A program made the position numbers and the translations under genes. DNA of 6,614 bases. Origin: an uncultured Flavobacteriales bacterium (GTDB lineage Bacteria > Bacteroidota > Bacteroidia > Flavobacteriales > CALTNV01). The stretch lies in assembly GCA_943845485.1 (NCBI GenBank), contig CALTNV010000101.1:1-6614 (forward strand). Direction: 5' to 3'. Below, in pieces: positions 1 through 5,738 of this stretch (positions are counted from its first letter, which is position 1; each line of letters begins with the position of its first letter). The notes beneath the pieces were generated by a model, which searched no databases, was not told where the DNA came from, and was given only the letters and a program-made list of their open reading frames with translations.

Positions 1-2
1 GG

Positions 3-89
3 TTTGAAAGTCAATCCCTGTTTATGGCTTTAATTGCTGCAGAATTATTTATTGGTTTTGCAACTTATTTTGTGATATGGAAAAAATAG
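3..89 (+). CDS. 3' end of a membrane protein, possibly the Wzx polysaccharide flippase (partial)
   Basis: An open frame enters from the left edge and runs 28 codons to TAG at 87-89. The visible tail starts FESQSLFMALIAAE and contains one hydrophobic segment (about residues 7-25) followed by a short basic end, IWKK. That is how many polytopic transport proteins, including Wzx/MATE-type O-unit flippases, finish. It overlaps the start of the polymerase-like gene by 13 bp, so the two are probably co-transcribed and translationally coupled. The position directly before a Wzy-like gene is the main reason for suggesting a flippase; the 28 residues alone do not identify a family. Any other integral membrane protein of the locus would also fit. 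That it is a coding tail is fairly likely; the function is a guess from context. Confidence 0.5.
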   Translation, partial: FESQSLFMALIAAELFIGFATYFVIWKK

Positions 90-1291
90 TAACTTGGATT
101 ATCACTGTTTTTGTCATTTTCTTACCATGGCACTCTTTACTAATAAATGGCTATGCTAGAAAGTATTTTGGATTAATCGTTCTTTGGAAAGAATTATTAA
201 TTATTTTTTTGTTTCTAATATCACTTTCAGAGCTTAAAAAAGGAATTCCAAGTAAGGATACTTTTAAATTTGGGATTTGGTTTTTTTTAATTAGTTACCT
301 TATTTTAATTTTTATTTTTGGTGATTATGGTATAAATGCATTATATAGTTTTAAAACATATTTTTTACCATTATTATTTGTTTTTGCTATTCACTTTTTA
401 AATCGTTATGTTAATTGGTTAAAAGTTGGGAAAATTCTGATAATTAATTCGATAATAATGGTGATTTTTAGTTTTATACAAGTTTTTTTCATCGGTGATT
501 CGATTTACTTAAATGCTAATTATGTAGCTTCTGAACTTGATCCAACAAAATTAAAGTATACTTTCTACATAGGTTTTGGATTGCTTCAGAGAGCTTCAGG
601 TGGTTTTATTGCTCCTATACCATATGCGTTGTATTTAGTATTTGTGATAGTCTTATTGACGAATTATAAATCAATATTAAGAAAAAAAATAATTAATATA
701 CTTTTAGTGTTGGGGTTATTATTTACTTTTACAAGATCTGCAATTGCTAGTTATGTTGTTTTAAGTTTATTCCCATCTATTAAAAAGAGTAAAAAGTATT
801 TGGTATTCTATATATTTCTGGGGATATCAAGTTTTTTTCTTTTAGATTTATTCTATAGCAGCGATACAGGTTTATTATTTGAAACATTATCTGTTTTATG
901 GGATAATTCGGTTAAACTTGAAGATGCTAGCACTGCGGGTCATTTAGATAGCTTTCAAACCGGTCTTAATATTTGTTTGGATAATTTTTGGTTAGGCCAG
1001 GGAATAGGAAGTATCGGGTCTAACACAGGTCATTATATTGCAAAACCAATTGTTCTTGAATCAGCTTATTTTTCGGCTTGGGCAGAAATCGGATTTATTG
1101 CAATGATTATTTTCTTTTATTTATTGATGTTTTTTGACTCTAAAAACATTAAATCTATTAAAATAATTTTAATCTATGCATTGGTAGCTATTATTTTACC
1201 AGTTAATTATTATTTAGAATTAAGTATAATTTTCATTATTATTATTCAGATTAATAATCAAATTTTAGAAAATGGTCATAATCGTAGGTAG
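77..1291 (+). CDS. O-antigen polymerase/ligase family membrane protein (Wzy-like)
   Basis: Polytopic inner-membrane protein of 404 residues with roughly 11-12 hydrophobic segments (for example near 4-24, 31-50, 65-82, 92-108, 117-138, 175-194, 205-230, 241-258, 336-353, 358-375 and 378-391). The Wzy_C/WaaL-type core is recognisable: a TFTRS motif with Arg220 at a membrane end, then a large presumably periplasmic loop (about 260-330). That loop holds AGHLDSFQTG, the glycine-rich LGQGIGSIG (306-314) and an ESAYF segment before the next helix. Such proteins join lipid-linked repeat units at the periplasmic face (Wzy) or transfer glycan to a lipid acceptor (WaaL); the two cannot be separated by sequence alone. 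Wzy is favoured because the gene sits among repeat-unit glycosyltransferases and follows a membrane-protein tail. The ATG at 77 lies inside the preceding gene and the end overlaps the next gene by 20 bp. No Shine-Dalgarno sequence is seen. Confidence 0.85.
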   Translation: MEKIVTWIITVFVIFLPWHSLLINGYARKYFGLIVLWKELLIIFLFLISLSELKKGIPSKDTFKFGIWFFLISYLILIFIFGDYGINALYSFKTYFLPLLFVFAIHFLNRYVNWLKVGKILIINSIIMVIFSFIQVFFIGDSIYLNANYVASELDPTKLKYTFYIGFGLLQRASGGFIAPIPYALYLVFVIVLLTNYKSILRKKIINILLVLGLLFTFTRSAIASYVVLSLFPSIKKSKKYLVFYIFLGISSFFLLDLFYSSDTGLLFETLSVLWDNSVKLEDASTAGHLDSFQTGLNICLDNFWLGQGIGSIGSNTGHYIAKPIVLESAYFSAWAEIGFIAMIIFFYLLMFFDSKNIKSIKIILIYALVAIILPVNYYLELSIIFIIIIQINNQILENGHNRR

Positions 1292-2339
1292 CCCTTGGCA
1301 AGCAGTCATTGCCATTAGTTTTATTGAAAATAAAAGAATTCCTATGGATTCAATAAATTTTATGGTTGAAAAATCATCTAACCCATCTTTCGAACAAATA
1401 CTCAAAATACTAGGAGTCGAAGATGAAAGTTTAAATAATATTTTTATTTTTGATTGGAGTCATTTTGTTCCACTAAAATTAAGTCAAATATCTCAAATAA
1501 GATCATCCATAAAAAAACTAAAAGTACAGTTATTAGAGCATAAAGAATTACAAAGTTCTAAGGAAATAATTGTTTTTTCTGAATCGAATTTGTTGTTTCA
1601 TTTGATTTATTCGTTATTTGGCAAAAACAAAATGTATTCAAAATTTGACGATGGGGTGCTCGATTATTTAGAAGAATTAAATCGTGATTCAATATTTAAA
1701 AAAATAACTAAAAAATTATTTTTATTAAATTACAGTCATTTATATTCTAAAATGAATGATTACTCTATTTTTAAACGTGTTGTGATGTTTAAAAAAAAAC
1801 AGAATGTAGACATTAGTAAATATGTTGATTTGATCTTTTTAAAACGGAATATTAAAACCGTTCTTTTAAGAACATATTCTTCATCAGATATAATTAACCC
1901 AAAAGAGTCAGTTTTATTATTAACTCAAAGTTTAAGTGAAGACAAGGTATTAGGTTTTAAATATGAATTAGAAATTTATTCAAATATAATTGCTGGCTTT
2001 TCAGAAAAAGGAATAAAAACCGTCGTTAAAGCTCATCCAAGAAGTTCTTTACAAAAAGTCGCTCATTTAAAATCACTATGTAAAAAGTACGATGCAATAT
2101 ATTTTGAAGAATTAGGTATACCTGCAGAAGTTTTACTATTAAAAAATAATTATAAATATGTTATAGGTATGTATTCAAATACTATAATATATTCTAACGA
2201 ATTATTTGATGTCAAATCAATAACAGCTATAAATCAAAATTTGATTAATTTAGCAAAAGGAAAAAATAAGTTAAAATTGCATTACATAAAAAATCAATTA
2301 AAAAAATATTTTGATGTTGAAACTATTATAGGAAATTAG
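1272..2339 (+). CDS. Sialyltransferase-like GT-B glycosyltransferase (GT52/GT38 type motifs)
   Basis: Predicted cytoplasmic glycosyltransferase of 355 residues without signal peptide or membrane span. It opens with a beta-strand/loop typical of a Rossmann half (VIIVGSPWQA). Three motifs of bacterial sialyltransferases appear in order: an acidic-acidic-glycine motif, FDDG at 125-128; KAHPRSS with His255-Pro256; and a Ser/Thr-rich MYSNT at 300-304. In characterised enzymes the acidic motif supplies the catalytic base, the HP histidine acts as acid on the CMP-sugar phosphate, and the Ser/Thr motif binds that phosphate. A LLLTQSLSED segment (215-224) marks the start of the C-terminal half. I infer transfer of a nonulosonic acid (sialic acid or a relative) to the repeat unit. 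No CMP-sugar synthesis genes are in view, so donor and acceptor are unknown. It overlaps the polymerase gene by 20 bp. The 3' end may be frameshifted (see findings). Confidence 0.7.
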   Translation: MVIIVGSPWQAVIAISFIENKRIPMDSINFMVEKSSNPSFEQILKILGVEDESLNNIFIFDWSHFVPLKLSQISQIRSSIKKLKVQLLEHKELQSSKEIIVFSESNLLFHLIYSLFGKNKMYSKFDDGVLDYLEELNRDSIFKKITKKLFLLNYSHLYSKMNDYSIFKRVVMFKKKQNVDISKYVDLIFLKRNIKTVLLRTYSSSDIINPKESVLLLTQSLSEDKVLGFKYELEIYSNIIAGFSEKGIKTVVKAHPRSSLQKVAHLKSLCKKYDAIYFEELGIPAEVLLLKNNYKYVIGMYSNTIIYSNELFDVKSITAINQNLINLAKGKNKLKLHYIKNQLKKYFDVETIIGN

Positions 2340-2363
2340 TAACTATTTTTTTAGAAATGAAAG

Positions 2364-2371
2364 TATATTTG
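2364..2371 (+). promoter_or_regulatory. Weak candidate Bacteroidota -7 element (TAnnTTTG)
   Basis: TATATTTG matches the Bacteroidota -7 consensus TAnnTTTG and lies in the 193-bp gap, about 160 bp before the GT4 gene at 2533. No TTTG-type -33 element is seen at the usual distance upstream, and such octamers are common by chance in AT-rich DNA. It could serve as an internal promoter for the downstream glycosyltransferases; the evidence is the octamer alone. Confidence 0.15.
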
Positions 2372-2425
2372 TAATTGAAAAAAATGAAAATATAGCCAAG
2401 TTTTTAGAAAAATTCATTAATAAAT

Positions 2426-2536
2426 ATGTATATTGAAAATAAACTATTAATGTTTTTAAAAACAATAAAAGATTTTTTTCGGATTGACTGGTATAAACCT
2501 TTTAATGACGTAATGAAAAAAAAAGTTAGAATATGA
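2426..2536 (+). CDS. Short ORF (36 codons) coupled to the next gene; hypothetical protein or gene remnant
   Basis: A frame opens after a TAG at 2405-2407. It has ATG codons at 2426 and 2450 and ends with TGA at 2534-2536, which overlaps the next gene's ATG as ATGA. The product from 2426 would be 36 residues, beginning MYIENKLL and ending MKKKVRI, with a central FFRIDWYKPF segment that looks protein-like. No membrane span, known motif or good ribosome binding site is visible. The ATGA overlap is typical of translational coupling, which supports either a real small gene or the surviving 3' end of a longer gene lost from this position. I do not recognise a family. In DNA this AT-rich a 36-codon frame can also occur by chance, so confidence is low. 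Confidence 0.3.
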   Translation: MYIENKLLMFLKTIKDFFRIDWYKPFNDVMKKKVRI

Positions 2537-3639
2537 TAAAAGTTTTTGTGGATGCTCATGTATTTGATGGAGAATTTCAAGGAAGTGCTACTTATATAAG
2601 AGAAATTTATAATGAACTAATAATAGAAAGACCTGATATTCTTTTTTATTTTGGTGCACATAATTTAGAAAAGTTAAAAATTAATTTTATTGATGCACCA
2701 AATGTGAAATATATAAAGTACAAATTTACAAATAGTATTATACGTTTAGGAATTGAGTTGCCTATACTGTTATTGAAAAATAAAATAACGTATGCCCATT
2801 TTCAATATATAACTCCATTTTTCAAGGTATGTAAATATTTAGTAACTATTCATGATGTTCTTTTTTTTGATTTCAAAAGTGAGTTTAGCAAATTATTTAG
2901 GATTAAAAACGGTTTTTTTTATTTGGTATCTGCGAGATTAGCTGATAATATTTTCACAGTTTCTAATTATTCTAAACAAAGGATTGAGCATTATTTCCCT
3001 TTTACTAGAAATAAAGTTATTGTTACTCCAAATGCAGTAAATACTGATTCTTTTTATCTAGGAGATAAAGAAGTAAGTAGGTCTAATATAGATACCAAAT
3101 ATGGAATAAAAAATTATATTTTATACGTTAGTAGAATTGAGCCAAGAAAACAACACAATATTTTATTAAAATCATTTTTAGATTTAAAACTTGATAAGGA
3201 AGGGTTTAGTTTAGTTTTTGTGGGGAAGAAATCAATAGAAAATCATCTATTAAATGATTTATTAAATAAAAATATTGGTTTAAAATCTTTTTTTTATTTT
3301 GAATCAATAGAGCAAAGTGATTTAAGAGACTTTTTTAATGCGGCTGAATTATTCGTTTATCCATCACTAGCAGAGGGGTTTGGTATTCCGCCATTAGAAG
3401 CTGGAATATTAAAGACTCCTGTTTTGTGTTCTAATAAGACAGCCATGAGTGATTTTAAATTTTTTGAATCTGACCTTTTTAATCCGGAGAATATAATAGA
3501 ATTTGAATCAAAACTAAAAAATAAAATTTTAAATAAAAATAATAATGGCAGACTTGACCATATATTTTACGAGATTCAAAATAATTTTAATTGGAAGGAG
3601 TCTGCAAAAAAAATTTCTGAATCTATAAAAACAAATTAA
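2533..3639 (+). CDS. Glycosyltransferase family 4, MtfB/WbaZ-like (probable mannosyl- or related transferase)
   Basis: Retaining GT-B glycosyltransferase of 368 residues, cytoplasmic or membrane-associated, adding one sugar of the repeat unit from a nucleotide-sugar donor. The N-terminal acceptor half begins KVFVDAHVFDG and has a glycine-containing GSATYIREIYNEL helix (18-30). It also shows VTIHDVLFFD (104-113) and a VSNYSKQRI segment (143-151), all typical of GT4 enzymes. The linker strand VTPNAVNTDSF (164-174) leads to the donor half. There, VSRIEPRKQHN (199-209) supplies the Arg/Lys pair that contacts donor phosphates, and EGFGIPPLE (281-289) is the E-x7-E motif, both glutamates present. 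The overall pattern is that of the MtfB/WbaZ mannosyltransferase group, but sugar specificity cannot be read from sequence. Length is normal. The ATG overlaps the TGA of a short upstream ORF; the oxygenase gene follows after 1 bp. Confidence 0.88.
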   Translation: MIKVFVDAHVFDGEFQGSATYIREIYNELIIERPDILFYFGAHNLEKLKINFIDAPNVKYIKYKFTNSIIRLGIELPILLLKNKITYAHFQYITPFFKVCKYLVTIHDVLFFDFKSEFSKLFRIKNGFFYLVSARLADNIFTVSNYSKQRIEHYFPFTRNKVIVTPNAVNTDSFYLGDKEVSRSNIDTKYGIKNYILYVSRIEPRKQHNILLKSFLDLKLDKEGFSLVFVGKKSIENHLLNDLLNKNIGLKSFFYFESIEQSDLRDFFNAAELFVYPSLAEGFGIPPLEAGILKTPVLCSNKTAMSDFKFFESDLFNPENIIEFESKLKNKILNKNNNGRLDHIFYEIQNNFNWKESAKKISESIKTN

Positions 3640-3640
3640 T

Positions 3641-4417
3641 ATGATAAATTTTAAAAAATTAGAAGAAAACAAAGTAAAGCTGAGAGAACAATATTTAACG
3701 GCTAGTCCTTTTCCGCATCTTATTGTTGATGAATTTTGTAATCCAGAAAAGGCTGATCGAATGTATGAATTAATACCAGAACTTAATAATAAAAGCCGTG
3801 ATTACATTTTTGCTAATAATAAATTTGAAAAGTCAAATTACAAGGAACTTGGGGATGTTTTTAATGAATTTTATGAGGATTTAAAATCACCTAGATTTAA
3901 TGATTTTTTAAGTTTTATTACATGTGAAAAGGTGTTTGTTGACCCAAAAAATCATGGAGGTGGTCTGCATCAAGGAAAGAAGAATAGCTTTCTGAATATG
4001 CATTTAGATTTTAATTATCATCCAATTGAGAAGAATTGGTATCGAAATTTAAATCTTTTATTTTATTTAAATGTAGATTGGAAAAAAGAGTATAAAGGAG
4101 AGCTAAAAGTTAAAGATTTAAGATCAGGAGAAGAGAAAGAACTTGATGTCCCATTTAATAGATTGATAATTCAAAAGTGTGGACCTAATACTCTTCATGG
4201 ATATGATATGACTTCTTTTCCAGAGGGCAGGTTTAGAACATCTATAGCAACTTATGCTTACACAATCCATGAAAATATTATAGAAACTCCAAGAACAACA
4301 GACTGGGTTCCAGACAAAGATTCTTCTAGATTTAAAAAGTTTGCTGCAAGACATTTTAATACAGCAGTACAAATAAAAAATAAATTCTTTGGTATTGGAA
4401 CTGCAAAAAATCAATAA
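3641..4417 (+). CDS. 2-oxoglutarate- and Fe(II)-dependent oxygenase
   Basis: Soluble protein of 258 residues of the prolyl-4-hydroxylase-like 2OG-Fe(II) oxygenase superfamily, whose members use O2 and 2-oxoglutarate to hydroxylate or otherwise oxidise a substrate. The N-terminal SPFPHLIVDEF (22-32) is the usual entry strand of this family. The iron-binding triad is complete: His121 and Asp123 in MHLDF, and distal His186 in LHGY. Arg199 in RFRTSIATY is the expected 2-oxoglutarate carboxylate ligand. GGGLHQGKKNSFLNMH precedes the HxD motif, and the core fold closes with TYAYT (204-208). A basic C-terminal tail follows. The gene lies 1 bp after one glycosyltransferase and 6 bp before another, so it is almost certainly expressed with them. 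I infer a tailoring role, such as hydroxylating a sugar, substituent or lipid carrier; the substrate is not predictable. No Shine-Dalgarno sequence is seen. Confidence 0.88.
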   Translation: MINFKKLEENKVKLREQYLTASPFPHLIVDEFCNPEKADRMYELIPELNNKSRDYIFANNKFEKSNYKELGDVFNEFYEDLKSPRFNDFLSFITCEKVFVDPKNHGGGLHQGKKNSFLNMHLDFNYHPIEKNWYRNLNLLFYLNVDWKKEYKGELKVKDLRSGEEKELDVPFNRLIIQKCGPNTLHGYDMTSFPEGRFRTSIATYAYTIHENIIETPRTTDWVPDKDSSRFKKFAARHFNTAVQIKNKFFGIGTAKNQ

Positions 4418-4423
4418 TATATT

Positions 4424-5530
4424 TTGAAAATAGCAATCATAGGAACTAGAGGCATTCCCAATCATTATGGAGGGTTTGAGCAATTTGCAGAATACCTTTC
4501 AGTGGGTTTGGTAAATCTCGGTCATGACATTACCGTATATAATTCACACAAGCATCCTTATCAAGAAAGTACTTGGAATAAAGTTCATATTGTGCATTGT
4601 AATGACCCCGAACATAAATACGGTACAGTTGGTCAATTTATATATGATTTTAATTGTATTTGGCATACTAGAAAAAAAAACTATGATATTATTTTACAGT
4701 TAGGATATACCAGTAGCTCTGTTTGGGGATGGTTACTTCCGCGTAAAAAAAGTATTGTAACAACCAATATGGATGGATTGGAATGGAAACGCACAAAGTT
4801 TTCTAAGCCTGTTCAAAATTTTTTAAAATATGCAGAAAAATTGGCAATCCATAACAGTGATTATTTAATAGCAGATTCAATAGGGATTCAACAACACATT
4901 AAAACTAACTATAATAAAGAATCGATATATATCCCCTATGGAGCACATCTTTTTACAACGCCAGATAGTACCTGTTTAGATATCTATAAAATAGAAAAGT
5001 ATCAATATAATATGTTGGTTGCTCGATTGGAACCCGAAAATAGTATTGAAACTATTTTAGATGGTGTGGTCCTATCCAATACAAAATCGCCTTTTTTAGT
5101 CATAGGGAATCACCAAACAACATTCGGGGAGTTTTTAAAGAATAAATTTAAAGAACATCAAAATATTCTTTTTTTGGGAGGCATTTATGATATAAATGTA
5201 TTAAATAATTTACGATATTTTTCAAATATCTATTTTCACGGTCATACAGTAGGAGGTACAAATCCTTCACTATTGGAAGCTATGGCTTCAAATGCGTTAA
5301 TTTGTGCAAATGATAATATATTTAATAAATCAATTTTAGGTGAAGATGCATTATATTTTAATACCATTGAAGATGTAGCAAATCGTATCGATGATTCTAA
5401 GAAAAATGAATGTTTAGATATTTTAAAATCAAACTCTAACAAAATTAAGGAAACTTATTCATGGGAAGTTATTATTAAAAAGTATTTGGATCATTTTAAC
5501 AGTGTACATCAAAAAAAAGGTTCAGACTAG
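4424..5530 (+). CDS. DUF1972-type glycosyltransferase (rhamnosyltransferase-like GT4)
   Basis: GT-B glycosyltransferase of 368 residues. Its N-terminal half is a DUF1972 domain, recognisable from IGTRGIPNHYGGFEQFAEYL (6-25), GHDITVYNS (33-41), QLGYTSSSV (92-100) and NMDGLEWKR (115-123). The donor half has VARLEPENSIETIL (199-212) and HGHTVGGTNPSLLEAMAS (272-289). Here the second glutamate of the GT4 E-x7-E motif (Glu285) is kept while the first position is Gly277, which as I recall is usual for this subfamily. Characterised relatives include beta-1,4-rhamnosyltransferases of capsule and exopolysaccharide loci, so a role in extending the repeat unit, often early, is likely; the sugar is not certain. 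The start is TTG at 4424, chosen because the conserved MKIAIIGTRG begins exactly there and the TAA of the upstream gene is only 6 bp away. It is the last gene before a 208-bp gap. Confidence 0.88.
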   Translation: MKIAIIGTRGIPNHYGGFEQFAEYLSVGLVNLGHDITVYNSHKHPYQESTWNKVHIVHCNDPEHKYGTVGQFIYDFNCIWHTRKKNYDIILQLGYTSSSVWGWLLPRKKSIVTTNMDGLEWKRTKFSKPVQNFLKYAEKLAIHNSDYLIADSIGIQQHIKTNYNKESIYIPYGAHLFTTPDSTCLDIYKIEKYQYNMLVARLEPENSIETILDGVVLSNTKSPFLVIGNHQTTFGEFLKNKFKEHQNILFLGGIYDINVLNNLRYFSNIYFHGHTVGGTNPSLLEAMASNALICANDNIFNKSILGEDALYFNTIEDVANRIDDSKKNECLDILKSNSNKIKETYSWEVIIKKYLDHFNSVHQKKGSD

Positions 5531-5703
5531 ATTTAGACCATAAAAAAACTTGTAAAGGTATAAGGTATAAAGAGTTCGTGCGCATAAGTTGTTGGGAAAA
5601 TTATATTATTTTTTAAGGTTTTAAGAAAGATTCCACAATATGCATTTCCTAAAATAATAAAGTATATGGTTTAGTTATGGGAATATATTTAAAGATTAAA
5701 AGT

Positions 5704-5711
5704 TATATTTG
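5704..5711 (+). promoter_or_regulatory. Candidate Bacteroidota promoter -7 element for the sugar phosphotransferase gene
   Basis: TATATTTG fits the Bacteroidota housekeeping -7 consensus TAnnTTTG. It lies 27 bp before the ATG at 5739, which would give a short 5' leader of about 20 nt. The -33 region (about 5675-5684, TTATGG) is a poor match to TTTG. The placement after a 208-bp gap and close to a start codon makes it more believable than the similar octamer at 2364. It suggests that the phosphotransferase gene is, at least in part, transcribed separately from the upstream glycosyltransferases. Confidence 0.4.
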
Positions 5712-5730
5712 TGACATTAATTAAAAGAAA

Positions 5731-5734
5731 AGGA
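5731..5734 (+). promoter_or_regulatory. AGGA ribosome binding site of the sugar phosphotransferase gene
   Basis: AGGA inside a purine-rich run ends 4 bp before the ATG at 5739. It is the only start in the window with a recognisable Shine-Dalgarno-like sequence, and it supports 5739 as the start. An AGGA also recurs just inside the gene at 5747-5750, where it reads as Lys-Gly. Confidence 0.4.
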
Positions 5735-5738
5735 AAAA

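Noticed and set aside
2888..2901. Eight-T runs in the GT4 gene (also at 3288-3295)
   Set aside because: They encode phenylalanine codons in an intact frame, and such tracts are ordinary in this base composition.
4124..4483. 119-codon open frame on the minus strand
   Set aside because: It lies antisense to the well-supported oxygenase and DUF1972 transferase genes. The product is cysteine- and serine-rich without a recognisable domain, as expected for a shadow frame.
5242..5442. 66-codon open frame on the minus strand
   Set aside because: It is fully antisense to the donor domain of the DUF1972 transferase and has no family signature.
5556..5569. Tandem 7-bp repeat AGGTATA-AGGTATA in the intergenic region
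   Set aside because: Two short copies in AT-rich DNA can arise by chance; there is no dyad symmetry or placement that marks an operator.
5540..5630. Possible intrinsic terminator after the DUF1972 transferase (AACTT/AAGTT pairing and a T-rich run near 5607-5616)
   Set aside because: The only pairing is 5 bp with a loop of more than 30 bases and no GC-rich stem next to the T-run, so a terminator cannot be supported.
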